Below are positions 12,881 through 25,584 of a DNA stretch of 64,000 bases, piece after piece (within the stretch, counting starts at the first letter, position 1; every line of letters begins with the position of its first letter). Position numbers and translations under genes: made by a program. The stretch covers positions 124,001-188,000 of the forward strand of contig NW_019091445.1 of NCBI RefSeq assembly GCF_001949145.1, written 5' to 3'. The notes under the pieces are model-generated. The model searched no databases, was not told the DNA's origin, and saw only the letters and a program-made list of their open reading frames with translations. This DNA is from Acanthaster planci. Taxonomy: Eukaryota > Echinodermata > Asteroidea > Valvatida > Acanthasteridae.

Positions 12881-13573
12881 CATTAATTAAACCGAATTGT
12901 GAAAAATTTTTTAAAAGCCATAAATATACCAGTCTGATGTAAGAAAATGCATCAATTTGATTCACATTACAAACGTACCTTTTTAATCAAGAGCATTACC
13001 CCTCAATATCGTGTATAATTATGGTGTCGCTCCCCTCCCGCCTTTCAAATTTCCATGGTCGGGCAAGTCATCCCCCAACATGCATTTTCGTGCTGGAGCA
13101 GTCATTGCATCAGCTTTTGTTCAACATGCAGCTTATAAGTGTTAAGGAGAAAGAACAAAACAGTGGGTTGTTTAAAATGTACGCTAGTATACCACTGACA
13201 CGATAGGGGATGTAAAAATGGAATGTAATGGAATTCCCTTTGTTGTGGTTAATTTTACTGACCCCTTAAAATGTTCTAATCCTGAAAATGATGGCGTTAT
13301 GTGTGACGCGCATTTGAATCAAGCACTCTTTCGGTACATGAACATGTAAACGTTTACGTTGAATTGCATAACGTGTTGGTGTCGTGGTGTACATTAATGG
13401 GGCACCACAACTCAAACACACGAGTACATTAAGTGGAGTAGCCCGGGCCGATTTAATTTTAAGCATGTTTTATCCATTATTGTTGGCGTTTTATTAAAGC
13501 TCCAGCGTTCGGTATCTATTGTCCATCGATCAGTGCCTGTACATAAAAGATATACCCCTGACTCTAAGCTATT

Positions 13574-13932
13574 AATAAGCCACTTGCAAGTTAAATTTGA
13601 ATAAAATCCGGTACACTGTGTTATCGGATTGCACAGGAACGTAACAATGTGAATTCCCCAGACTAAAGACACTGTTGCTATACCTCGTGATTTGGGGCAA
13701 GCTTTTGCATAGCGACCGCCATCTCTGGAATAGACTGGCTCCTTTGTGCCTTTCTTAGCCATTGAGAACAGTGTATTGTTGCAATGCGTCTCTTATGTAA
13801 CTAAGAAAAAACTTGCCCCGAATCACAACGTATAGCAACAGTGGTTTTAGTATTCAAGCTGTTATGTTCACGTGAATTTAAAGAACTAAGTGTACCAGAT
13901 TTCATTCAAATTTAACTCGCAAATGGCTTATT
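13574..13932. mobile_element. Foldback element with ~130-bp inverted arms
   Basis: The left arm 13574-13706 is mirrored by the right arm 13807-13932 around a ~100-bp loop. The outer block (13574-13617 against 13889-13932) matches at 40 of 44 positions. The inner block (13671-13706 against 13807-13842) matches at 32 of 36. The middle of the arms aligns with gaps. Nearly all mismatches are transitions, as expected for an old or methylated repeat. There is no coding capacity. A MITE-like foldback or an inverted duplication are both possible. If transcribed, it would form a long hairpin RNA. Confidence 0.8.
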
Positions 13933-14407
13933 GTGCAACCTTTGGCTGGTTGCGCAACTAGGTTTTTCTTATTCACATGTATAATGCCTGCAAATCAAGT
14001 TAAACACAACGATATGCAGTCAGGTCGTACGGCTCGTACCGCTGTCTTCATTACTTCACAGTTCCAAATGGATTCATGCGTCTGTGTTAACTGCAGAAAT
14101 ACAGTTGATTCAAGTTATCAAATGCTGTCGAAATGACTGTCCAAAGTTGGTGACTTTTTACACCACAGACTGTAAAAGAAAGTTTGATGAGCGACAAATT
14201 TGGGAGCCACGGTTCATTGTCTCTTCAAATGAAGACAACGTTTACAACCTTGGAATTACATGCTTACTCACCGAAATCCCTCAGTCGCCGATGGATATTT
14301 GTTTGTTTGGAAATATAGGCATTTGGAATATCAACTGGAAGTATTAACGGGTAAGTCTCTAAATCTGTTTTGTAAATTTAAACGAGAATTGTCGTCGTTG
14401 AAAGTGA

Positions 14408-14580
14408 ATTGGCTAAATGCAAATTTTAAATTAAAAAGAAAAAATACAAAAAGACAAAAATACTAAAAAAATAATCACTACAATTAACATATAAATATCA
14501 ATAAATAAAAAGACACAAAACGATAAAAGAGAAATAAATGGAAAGTGTATATATGTATATATGAATAAAAACGACACGTT
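14408..14580. repeat. A-rich low-complexity tract
   Basis: Plus-strand A-rich sequence with AAAAAATAC, ATAAATAAAAAG and TATATATGTATATATG words. ORFs here (poly-Lys/Asn on plus, Phe/Ile/Leu on minus) reflect composition only. Confidence 0.8.
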
Positions 14581-16540
14581 ACAGGATAACTTTAATGAAA
14601 GGAGTGGAACCTGAAAATCTGTTACTGCCACCAAACTATTACAGGCATTTCTCAGTGTGCCAGACTTGTAATAAATTAAATTCTAGGTCACAATTGTTAC
14701 TCCGTGGCTATCAAGTCAGTTTTGAGCTGCCAGTTTGAACAATGTACACACTGTACATTTTTAAAAAGAATGCACAACTATTAACATTCTTATAATAAGC
14801 ATAATCAACACTTTTTTGAAAAGGGTAATGTCACCAGATTGGTATACTACACGTAGGGTACACATCAGGGATGGTGAGGAACTCCTAATTATCATAGTAT
14901 GCATGCTTTATGCATTGTTAAGCACTAGCTATTTCCCGGCTTTAAGTTATACCGGGGAAAATGGGTTTCTAAACACTACCAAGCCTGGATATCACTGAGG
15001 TTTTCATGAGAACTTGTTCACTAAACTGCAAGATTGATAGATCTCTTAGTTTTAAAAATGCTATAATGCATTGTGAATTGGGAATTGATACTCTGTGGTA
15101 CGATGTGACACTTATTTTCATTGGTTGAATACCAACGTGCCTATCATGATCCCTTGTCGTTCATTTATTGTTTGTAATCTCTTAACTTCAGAAACAACCT
15201 TGAGTGCTACTTTGGCGTCAATTCATGTGCTATATAGGTGAGAAAGTCCAATATTATAATGCAAAGTCTCATGATTAGAGATTCATGGATGTGCTGTTTC
15301 AGTTAGGTGTTTCGCTAACTTAAACGGCACACTCATGTATCTCCAATCGTGACCATTTTCTAAGCATTTTAATGGAACGTGGGCGAGGGTTGTACCCCTT
15401 GGACATCTTCATGTTTCAGTGGTTGTGCCAATTAGAGTCGGCCTAGTACTTAACCGCACCATTTAGCAGGACTGCGATGATTTAGCGTTCTGATTAAAGA
15501 ATCAGGCGGTACAAAATCTGATTTAAACCGAGGAAGATCCTTGCTTGACAGGTGCATGAAGTCAGGCATGCTGGAAAATTGATGAGTTTGTCCCCGTCCA
15601 CCCGATAGCTTGCACTTCGGCGAGATCGGCAAAATTCATCAGATTCAACAAAGCAGGAAAGATTTCATGGCAAAGCGTCTTCAAAGCTGGTTGTCCCCTT
15701 GGTGCATGACGGAGCCATCCACAAATTTGGGGTGGGAAGTGTTTTAGTTCTGAACTATGAGCCCTTTAGTTTCCCTTCCCTCTGTGTGTAAACAAAAACG
15801 CCTGAAACTTTAGCCTCACTCCTCAGGCATGAAGAAACTCCAAAGTATTTCCTCCAAAGCAACACCAATAAGGATCCTGAAAATTGGTTCTGGATCCACC
15901 CTTGCAGGCAAATAATTGGGAAAACCACACATGAAGCATTTCGGTCAAGCAAGTAACTATTTTATGAGCAATGTTGGACTAAAATCAGATGCAGCTGCTT
16001 TTGAGACTATAGGCAGTTATGTTCTAAACAAAGCTCATTTTGTGCACGAAACCTGCTATCCAGCGTATAGGCTAAAGTCTTGCATTTCGATATACGCCTT
16101 TCTGTCTCTTGATTGGTGGCAGGACATCAATGATTATGTTTTCTCTTTCCAGTCCTTTCCCCAAAGGCAGCATGTACCCAGGGTTTCTGTTTAATTTTCT
16201 GCGTTCTATCCCGCGATCTGCATAATGGAAGACAATTTGTGCCAGCCGTTGGCAAAATCTGTTGCACAAGAGGAGAGACAGAAAGGGGGCGGTTGTAAAG
16301 CTGCTGCAGCACAATCAGCAATCTTTGATCCCCCTCTTCCACCTTCCGATGCAAAGGTTTGGCAGGAACGCTGCAGGTGTCGAGTTAACGTGATATCATC
16401 TCATCACCCTCCGAAACTGGAGGTTCATCCCCGCATCCTTCCGGGGCTCATCATTCAGTATCTGACCCAGAAATGTTGGCTGAGAATTCGTCGTCCTGGA
16501 TTCTCCATGATCTATCAGACCAAAAAAGGGCAATGTATCT
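14581..16540. other. Gene-free stretch
   Basis: No gene is supported. ORFs are short and overlap on both strands (for example 15916-16194 and 16225-16545), without recognisable domains. Confidence 0.5.
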
Positions 16541-16572
16541 GTTGAACGCAATCGATCGGTATGCGCGATCAC

Positions 16573-16736
16573 CCGGTCGCTCTGCGCGATCAGTCGATCT
16601 TATTGCACAATTTTTCAATAATTACACCATGAACATGTCGCTTTTTTCAAATTTACGCTTGGGAAAGATTGCTTCAAAAAAGTAAAATTAATGACGAGAT
16701 TTCATGCAGGACGACCGATCACTCAGAGCGACCAGG
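16573..16736. repeat. Imperfect inverted repeat with GATC/CGATC words
   Basis: GGTCGCTCTGCGCGATCAGT at 16575-16594 is mirrored by the reverse complement of 16708-16734 (GACCGATCACTCAGAGCGACC), with about 108 bp between the arms. The left side is unusually rich in CGATC and GCGCGATC. This may be a small decayed inverted-repeat transposon. Confidence 0.45.
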
Positions 16737-19700
16737 AGATTTCCTTTACAGTTGACCCTTTGTCATTAATTCGATGGAATCAAAGAGTCCGACCATGTAA
16801 AAGGTGTGCTTTGAAAAAAAAAGGTATTTTCTTGGAGTGGGACATTGAAAATCTCAAGAGGAAAGTAAATTAATATCAAAGATTGAAATGTGATACAGAT
16901 TTTCCAATTCGACTAATTAACCGCCACAGGCCATTTAGAACCGTCCCTGGAGACTGATATTTTTGTTTCTTTTCACTTTTTCATTCGGACATCCAAACAT
17001 GTCGGAGTGAGTGCGACTGCAGCAGAGCCAAATTGAGCCAAGTCATCGGTTCAAAGGATGATGTAAGTGGCCGGGATGTGCCGGGATGGATAGTTACGAT
17101 ATATATAGTTGCCAGCGGTATTCTGGTCGCAAGAGACTTCTACAAGGCGTAGGGCCCGCTGTTTCTTGCTGACAACAAGCTACTCAATGTAGGAGAGAGC
17201 TTTTACCTCAAAATAAAATGCCCAACCCTAAAACTTGTACTTTTTTACCAGTTCTAACATAAAGGATGTTGACACATGATACTGGTGCGAGGATAAAGGT
17301 ATTATATTCCAAAGAAGTTTTCATCCGTCGCGTCAGAGCAACCGTAGGATTTGAACAAACACTGGCCCATGTATAAATCAATTTTGAATGACTTACTATT
17401 GTGACTGCAAACAGAAGGTTCATTTTCCACGGGAATCGAAATAGAGTTTTCTCACGTTTGTGCTCTGCGAGAAAAAAAAAATGAAGCGACATTTGAATTA
17501 AAAAGGGGAAAAATAGAAACGCACACAATAAAAACAGCAACGAATATTGCTTGTTCAGTGTTAGCTTTCCACTATCATGTTGTCTGTATTAATCCTAGAA
17601 AACTTTTCCTCAGCCGTTAAGTTCACGGAGCTATAAAAGCAGGGTAAGATTATTCGCGATGGGGACATGATATGCGCTCGTGAAAAAAAAAATAGTACAA
17701 TGAAACCGAATCTTGTCTTGATTTCCCGTGTGGCCGCCTTTGCTGCTTCTTCCCTATATGAAAACCAAGAAAGTAACCAAATGATATGACGGGGTTGTAG
17801 TATTCAGGTGTCTTCAGGATACGAGAATAGTTCTTCGATTTCACTCCAATCATGTTGCCAACAATCCTGCCAGAGCAGGTTTGCTCATTGAAGGGGCCCC
17901 TGATTTTAGCGCGTGCCCGTCCACGCCCCTCTGGGAATGGAGTCACAAACACTTCGCCGGTGACGTTCATGATTTTAGGAGGCCATTTTCCCCCGTCTAT
18001 CCTGTGTGCTATGTCAAGCTCTACCCCTCGGTTCGAATGGCTTGTATAACCTAGGTTATATAATTTAGTTCTTTAATCTAGTCATCAGCGCTGAAAGCGT
18101 CTGTGAAATAAACTTTATTAGACCTGTTTTGATTGAGCATTACTTTGAGCAAGACAGTCTGTACACAGATCATAACTAAAATGTAGCAACTGTTGCACAG
18201 AGTTCTAACGAGGAAACTTTCACATTAATGCCTCCCACACAAAAAATTATAATGTACATACACTGTGTATTACATTTTTATAAATAAAAAACACGGGAAG
18301 CAGCGGCATCATGGCTTGAACGAAGTGAAGATGTTTCTTGTGAGAAGGGACAGTTTTTTCAACACTTTCTACTTCCAATATCCCAACATGCATGTCCACC
18401 TTTAGCTTTAGAATAAGACATTTAAAAAGAAACCACTAATTTCTAACCTTGTGATCCACCAGTTTGTCTTTTCATATGTTTTATTTAAAACATTATTGTA
18501 AATAACGACCTCTTATGATTCTTATGGTACCACTAGACTACATAAATCCTTGAACAAGTTGCGTCAAGACGCCTTTAAGTCTGCAGCCTTGGTGGAGGGT
18601 AAATTTGCCCAGACGCGCTATATTCTTATCACTATTCTTTGTATTCCGCCTTATTCAGTTCCTTCTCAAAGCTTTTGTGAGGGAATTAAACGGCTGGAAA
18701 TGAATCAGGAGGGAAAAACACCCGCGTCCCCGGGGACCCACGACGGACACAGACGGAGAAACACGATGCTTGGATTTGCACAGAGCCTGTGATCACGGAG
18801 AGACCTTTTTTGGCTAAATTGGAGAGTTGACGAACTGGCGCGAAATTGAGAACAAAACCTCCATAGAATCAGTCACACTATGGGCTAGTATATAACCTTA
18901 CTTGATTCGAAGCAGAAAGAAAGGAGAAAGAAAAAAATCCTAAGATCATCCCCGGCACCGGGGTTGCTAGTGAACCAAAACTCTTTGAAAGTGTTTTAAA
19001 AATTGACTACGGTTGGGAAAATCCAAGGAAGCCATGTAGCAAAAATGTCCACATCAAGTGAAATTTTTAAGATGTATTTTTTTTGTTCGTTGGCTACAGA
19101 AAGCACACTAAAGCGACTAATAAAATCATTTATCATCATCATTCCTGGATTAGTAAGTTAAATACATTGGAACTGTGCTTTGTATACTGAAGCAAAGGCT
19201 ATCGCCTTTACGTGGATGCAGTTATAAATTGACACATGCGCTTAATTCCCCGCACTTCTTACCGCTCATTTTGTTCATTCTAAGGGCTGGTCGCGATATC
19301 GAGTATCACTTTTCCCCGTGCTTCCCAAAAATAAATGGTTTCAGCTGGGAAACCCAGAGCCGGCTGAGTACCCACTCAAACAGCCTTTGGTCGATTCAAT
19401 ACCTTGGACGTAAGTATGGGATTTGGTTTCGCCTATCTTTCCTCTTTCCCCTTTGCTATTAACATTGTATGCAAGTTAGGGTGAATTTGAAAATGTATTG
19501 ATCTCGGGGTGTTGCCCCATGTTAGAAATCCCCCAGCCCCGGTCTGAGATGAAAAGGCGTCTATATCTCGTCTCCTTTTTGTTCCTTCACAGGAAAAAAA
19601 AATCTCAGGACTTTAAATGCTCGAAAATAAAAGGTGACGGACTTTCTCTTTCTCTGCTTGGATAACAGGGTGGGTGGAATATTATTTCCATGAACTAATT

Positions 19701-22700
19701 TGATAATAACAGAGACGTACAGACCATGTTATGACGCTTGCTGTCTCATTTGCCCTCAATAAAGGGATTCTATTTACCCCAGGGCCATACTTAGGTGTTA
19801 TTAAGCTAAGAGGGTTTTTTTTAGCAGAAAAGAGAGGCTTATAGTCAGCAGTTTATGAATGTACCAAAGAAACAATATGTAAGGAGGCCTTTGCTTTCGG
19901 GGCCAACAGTTCATAGTTGTGGAAAATCGTTACCTTTGCTTTCAGGGTTATGTCTCCCAATCTGTCTAGCAACTAATTTCAATAACAGTAACTGTGCATG
20001 CTGACGACACGGTGTGTATCTCAAGGTCTATAATACAGTAACTATGGCATGGCGTCTTGAATTTTGTTGCGCGAGTCGGAAGCCCGAGTAGGATAGCTTC
20101 CTGCTGTGGAAACGTACAAAAGGTTTTGAAGTTCTCCCCAACTATTAGGGACGTATTGAGGGCCCGGGATCTATACTGGCTTCAAAAGAGACCTGTTGAA
20201 CAGTGGCGTAACTAGGGGGTTAATTTTCCGAGGAGGGGACCCGGGGTGAAAACGTTTTTTGAAGGGGCACCAGAAGAAAATAAGATGCAGTTGCATAGCT
20301 ATATAAACTCAATGGAAGTTATTTACACTCTTCGTATTGGGAGCGTAGGAGGGCACTGACAAAGCCCTAACTGCCTGGTGATGAAGTCTTATTTGGAGAA
20401 TACCCTGAATTTTGGTCCCTGCCGCAACTCAATAGACTGCAATAAAACAAAAGATTAGTTTAGACTGGTCTTTTCTAGTCTACGCGTTTAATCGGTGTGT
20501 TTCTCAATGGTTTCCAGACTTCTGTTCAGTATCTCCTGTTTATTGTATATGACGTTCCTTCATCTTCTGCATCAGCATTTCACAGCAGTCTACAGTCTAC
20601 ATGGGAGAGAAAAAAGGTATTGACATTCTCATCGGGATTGGATAACTGAAAACCACAGATTTTATGCAAGGACTTAGAGAAGTTACCCAGGATAAACGCA
20701 GGGTAAATGTGTTTTAAAGTCTGATTTCTAATGATTGTCGGGACCAAATCATTGGCAAGCACGGTCAAAGTACAAAGCAGAAACTGGTGAACATAGAAAG
20801 GGTTCCTCAAACTTCCCTTTTCTGGTGTGCCTTAACATTCGGTTCTCTTGCATAAATCTATTCAAAATCTTCAAATCAACATTATTCTGAAACGGCAATG
20901 ACTCGATTGAGGTGTAAACCGATCCTTTTTTTCTGGTCGATCTTTTCCACCGAGATGTTGCATAAAAGATTGCCAGATTGTCACACGGTCCCACGATGCA
21001 ATTTCAATGTCGACAAATTTAGGCTCGTAGGAAACAGATTCCACGCATGGGTTGAAGTTTCCGTACTGGAAACCCACCACAGTCCTGTACGCTTTCTGAA
21101 TTACCCTCATTCCGGCGCTTTGTTTGAGGAATGCCATCCGCCCTTCCTCCAATTAACGTGCGCCGGAGTCTGTGAAGCCCAATATACACAGGTGTGGTAG
21201 TGTTTGACTGACCCCATTTCTGCTCTGCAGGGAGACCAACAATACACACTCCTACCTATCTCGCAAGTGTCACCGCTTTATACTGCCAAGGAAGTCTCTT
21301 GTTGAATGTGGGAACTACCAGACTAGGTGGTGACACCCACCACCTCATATTACACCCGAGTGTAAGAAAACACGATCTCTATTACCCACTGGTACCCACT
21401 CAGGATCCCTCCTTCCTTGAGCAATTGAGTTACTCCATATTGATTACCCTTTGAAGGTACAAAGGCAAACTGGCAGTCTTTGTAGGATTTCCTCTTTTGA
21501 GGGGTCTAATTTGATGCTGGCCAGTGTGTAATTGTTTGTGAAAAACCCTGAGGGGTTTTTCTTTACTTTTTTTTCCAGCGGTGAATAGATGTTTTCCTTT
21601 CGAGACTCTTCTGGGAAATTGATCTGGTAGCACTTTGTGCGGCTCAGCAAAGCAAGCTGTTGGTTCTTGGAATTTCTTGTGACAAAATGTATACCTCCTA
21701 AAATTAAGCTTTTGAAAAAATATAGCTCATTAAAACCAACTTGGAAAAACATATACTTCACTTTTGAGAATGTATGCTTGATGGTTCCACGGGGCTTTTG
21801 TAGAAGTGAAAACAAAATCAAACAGATATTTTATCTATAATTTGCAATGAAGTGTGTGAATTTGTGATCATCCACAAACTTATGTGAGGTGAAATATCAA
21901 TCGAGCAGTCGCTTTAATTGTGATGCTTTCAGCCGTTGTTGATTGATACGTTCCTGGGAGCTTGTTTAATTAAGCTCCCAATTACTGCCACTTAACGCGT
22001 CGAATCGTTGCATCATCTCACCGTCGTGCCTTGGCATGATGGCATCTGTTGTATTAATGGATTCTTTCTACCCAGCAAGTGGGACAAAAGGAACGGACTC
22101 ACCAAACGTTGGTTTAGCTTTTCATGGGGGCTGCCATCTTCTATCTCTTAATTCCCCCTGCAGTCACTGTTTTAATATAAAACGTGTAGTTGGTGCCTGG
22201 GTACACGTCAACATCGTCGCATTTGACATCTGTAGCCTAAAATGAAATGTTTCTTTTATTTCGACCACAAAATGCACAAAAATTATTTGAAATAATAAAA
22301 AATTCATGTCTCACTGTAAATTGAGATTAAGTTGAAAAAGTTAGAACGAAAACGAGAAAGCGGTGGGAAGTTACACTATGGCGAATAATAGCCTTTTTGT
22401 GGGCTTTTTTTAGTTTACTTCACCACTTTCCTACTTGTATTTTTTTGGGTAGACCTGTGTGGCCAGTGATAGATCAACAATTCACAAGAAAGAGTTGTGG
22501 TTGCAACGCCTATGTTGCGACGTTGGGGTGACCCAAGAAGATATGGGACGTATCTTTTGTGAGACTTTCTCTTTGAAAATATAAAATCACTCTGCAAGAT
22601 GAAAGCAAACGAAATTGGTGGTTATAACAAATGATCCGTCACCGCATGTATTGGCCAATAGTAAACATGCACTATACACCTCACCGCTTTTATACTTTTT

Positions 22701-23094
22701 TAAATGAAGCTTAATCAGCATCAATCCTTTAGCTTACTTAGCCAACCTAAAACATTGCCTTGTGGGTTCTATGCCCAGGGTCATGGAAAAAATGTGAGGG
22801 AAAAATCCAAAAGTTATGCGGTGTTGACCAAGCATTCTGGTTCACTGTCTCCTGAAATTCGCAAGGAATCGCAGTTACCGGCTTTCATATAGGACTCTTC
22901 TAGGGTCACGACCCACCACACTTCCTCCCTGCCCATCCATTTAAACCCCCAAAGGGTTCGAGTGACCATGCAAGGGAGGAAACGAGGCAAGCCCCTAAGC
23001 CCTGGCCGCCAAGTCGGCCATACGTCTCAAACCTGTACAAAGTCGCAGACAGTCCCAAGAGAAGAGCTTACCTGGTCAGCTATTACTGTTGGTA
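16737..23094. other. Gene-free stretch
   Basis: No gene is supported over 6.3 kb. Small features are a CAGTGGCGTAACTAGGGGG word at 20201-20219 (hAT-like terminus type), a hairpin AGGTGGTG/CACCACCT at 21325-21345, a hairpin GAAAAACCC/GGGTTTTTC at 21540-21561, and a hairpin TGGGAGCTT/AAGCTCCCA at 21955-21980. A TATA-like stretch (ATATATATAG, 17098-17107) lies near no coding region I can identify. Confidence 0.5.
20201..20219 (+). mobile_element. Possible transposon terminus (CAGTGGCGTAACTAGGGGG)
   Basis: This word is close to the terminal inverted repeat type of hAT-like elements and matches the word at 6365 at most positions. It is followed by G-rich blocks (GAGGGGACCCGGGG). No opposite terminus is seen within a few kb, so it is probably a fragment. 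Confidence 0.35.
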
Positions 23095-23235
23095 TTGGAC
23101 GGGGGTGAATTAGAGTCTTTATAACTACTGACCGGGAGCAAGCGTTTGGGGAAAAAAGCCACCCGCTGGGATTCGAATGATCTGATAACGGCAAGCTTAA
23201 CCAATCGGCCTTTTCCGAGATACTGCTTTCGTGGT
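23095..23235 (-). mobile_element. tRNA-derived SINE candidate
   Basis: Read on the minus strand, GGCCGATTGGTTAAGC resembles the A box of tRNA-Ser/Leu type (GCCGAGTGGTTAAGGC). About 18 nt later ATTCGAATCCC gives a B box. The body continues with GGTGGC or similar, a T run, and GCTTGCTCCCGGTCAGTAGT. The tRNA-like part spans roughly 23165-23215. The spacing between the boxes is somewhat short for an intact tRNA, and no cloverleaf is evident. A decayed SINE is the best explanation. Confidence 0.5.
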
Positions 23236-24182
23236 TCATATTGAGCTTTATACCCGTTTATTTTATACGGCTTGCAATAAACTGCCATAGCCAACATGGA
23301 TAAAATACCCGAATAAAAAAAAAAGGACAAATACTCACGACCAAGGAACAAAAAAGGTCTGCAGGCCTTAGGAGCATTCCTCTCAAACACTTATGGGAGC
23401 AATTTCATTCAATACCTACAATGCAAACCATGTCGAATCTCCAGAATGCTACAAATTTCAGGATAGGTGTAATCTGCTCCATAATAATGACAGAGCAGCT
23501 CAGCTTCTGACAATTAAGTCAAGGTGAACAGTTAAATTATATGCAAATTAAAAAAAATCTGTGAACGTGAAGTGGGGGAAAATTACACGACAAGCTAATT
23601 CATAAAATCGAAGCCATGAACTGCTCAGGAACTATTACATGGATATAGTACTAGAAGAGATCGTTTAGTTTGGAACGTCTGCAACATTCGAGTTTTAATG
23701 ATTAAAGGGCAAATGCCGGCCAGATCCATGCAATCCAAGTAAATGGGTACTCCTTTCCCTATAGCATTTTAAGGTTTTATCTGTATCACATCATACACAA
23801 AAGAGTATCATAAACAGAGCAAAACTAATGTTTAATTTTCAGGCAAATGGAAAGCACCCAGCAGCCAAGTTGGTCGGATAGGCACCGAAGAACGTCATGC
23901 GTAAAGTCAAAAAAGTATACTGTCAAGTTGCCAGCGCGAAGAAGGGTTCATTAATGTGTAATCTGTCTGATGAAGTTGTGTTTATCCCTGTCAAGCAAAA
24001 CGAGTTCTAACACGACAAAATAGTACTAAAAACACTCAATAAAGTATTGCAAGAGACTTGAATCTTTCCACTACGTGCGAAATTGCACGGATTTATATAA
24101 ATAGTTTACATTGGGTCATCAAGTCTGTGGCTGCTATCAAAATAGTACCCCTTACATACTAGCGAAAGAGAATCATAGAAAT

Positions 24183-24285
24183 GTTGAAGCGACGATGTGA
24201 CGGCACGATAATGCGGTCGCACGACGATGCAACTGTACCGTCACGGCACGACGCGATTTTGCGCCGTTGATGGCGCATAAGGCTA
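24183..24285. repeat. CpG-rich CACGACGATG-type repeat
   Basis: An isolated stretch rich in CGAC/GCAC words (GACGATGTGACGGCACGA, GCGGTCGCACGACGATGC, CCGTCACGGCACGACGCG) within AT-rich flanks. GTGACGG and CCGTCAC are inverted copies. It looks like a decayed dispersed repeat rather than a CpG island, because no gene start is nearby. Confidence 0.5.
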
Positions 24286-25524
24286 CAGACTCAAGCAACA
24301 ACGCCAAACATGCAACACGTAAAATAGCAGAAATGGAGTTCCATATTATGGCCCATAGCATGTGGCACCGTTGTGTTCCTGACAGGCTCCATGTCTCACA
24401 GGCCGAGCAAAGGCCTTGATGTTTGAAAAAGACGCGGGATTGTTCTAAGAACCTGTCCCCGTCCATGTTAGCTGGTTTAGTTGACCTTGCGCCTCGTGGT
24501 AATAGGCAAATGATTGTTTGCTAGTATCCATGGGCATATCAAGAATCATACCCTGGGGAGAGGGCTATGACCCCACCCCCAGTTATCGACCTAATAGGTT
24601 TCTTTAGGGCGGGGTGGGGGGTAAATTTGGGGCTTAATAAACGCTTTGGGGAGGAAATGAAGTATGATGGTCCAAAATATTTCCTTTCTCTTTTTTTTTC
24701 GTTTTTTAAACTTCAACAAAATTCCCCGTTTTTCCGGTAGAGGGTGTGACCTCTGCTGCCTTTCCCCTATCGAGAAATTTACCCCGTACATGTGAGAGTT
24801 TCTATGCTACAGAAACTGCAGGGTCTAACGTAACATCCTTGTTATATTTCTTACACTCGACAGTCTGTCTTCGATACCAAGGGTGTTGCCTCGATGCAAC
24901 TGGATTATAGAATGAAACACACTGATCGGTTTAGTGTCAACGTGTTAGAAACACTGCCTTCCTGACTTCTATGCACGTTATCGGTCACTATCCAATCAAG
25001 GCAAACCATAGTCATGCCATTGATACATTCTGAAAAATCGGTGTCAGGCGTTAATTAGGCCTACATGCCTTTCGTTACTTATGAATGTCAGAAAAATAAC
25101 GAGTGATTCCAGACATCGCCGACGGTCATACATAAACTAAGTGAGCCACCGACAAATATTGGTGAACCAATTCATATCTAGACGCATTTAGGCCCATGCA
25201 AGTAGACCTTGGCTGATTCAGACATGAACACTAATTTCCCTGGAGTGAAAAATATATATAGGCCCTACTATCATAGTTCTTGTTCTTTGGTTCCTTTGAA
25301 CCCTTTACGCTATAATGGATGCATGACAGGGAAATTACCACAGCAGTTTTGGTGCAAGTGTGATAGGACAAGATGTATACATGAAGTTAAAACGAGCCAC
25401 GAGGGTTTTGGTCCTGTTTGGAAAGACAGTGTATTTTTATGAGAAAGCTTTGCACTTGTTTTTAGAGCAAGAAAATGATTAAGACAATTTTTGAGTCTTC
25501 AAAATACACGATACCCTCTTTGAG

Positions 25525-25584
25525 TGAATTTCTCAACCACTCCGTGTCTTTTAATGAATTTCCCAACCACTTCATTTCTTTTTC
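25525..25584. repeat. 30-bp direct duplication
   Basis: TGAATTTCTCAACCACTCCG at 25525 recurs as TGAATTTCCCAACCACTTCA at 25555, both followed by a TTTCTTTT-like segment. It is a two-copy tandem with a 30-bp period. Confidence 0.7.

Noticed and set aside
12774-13206. Possible coding region after the G-rich block
   Set aside because: The frame is short, begins in C-rich repeat-like DNA and has no family resemblance.
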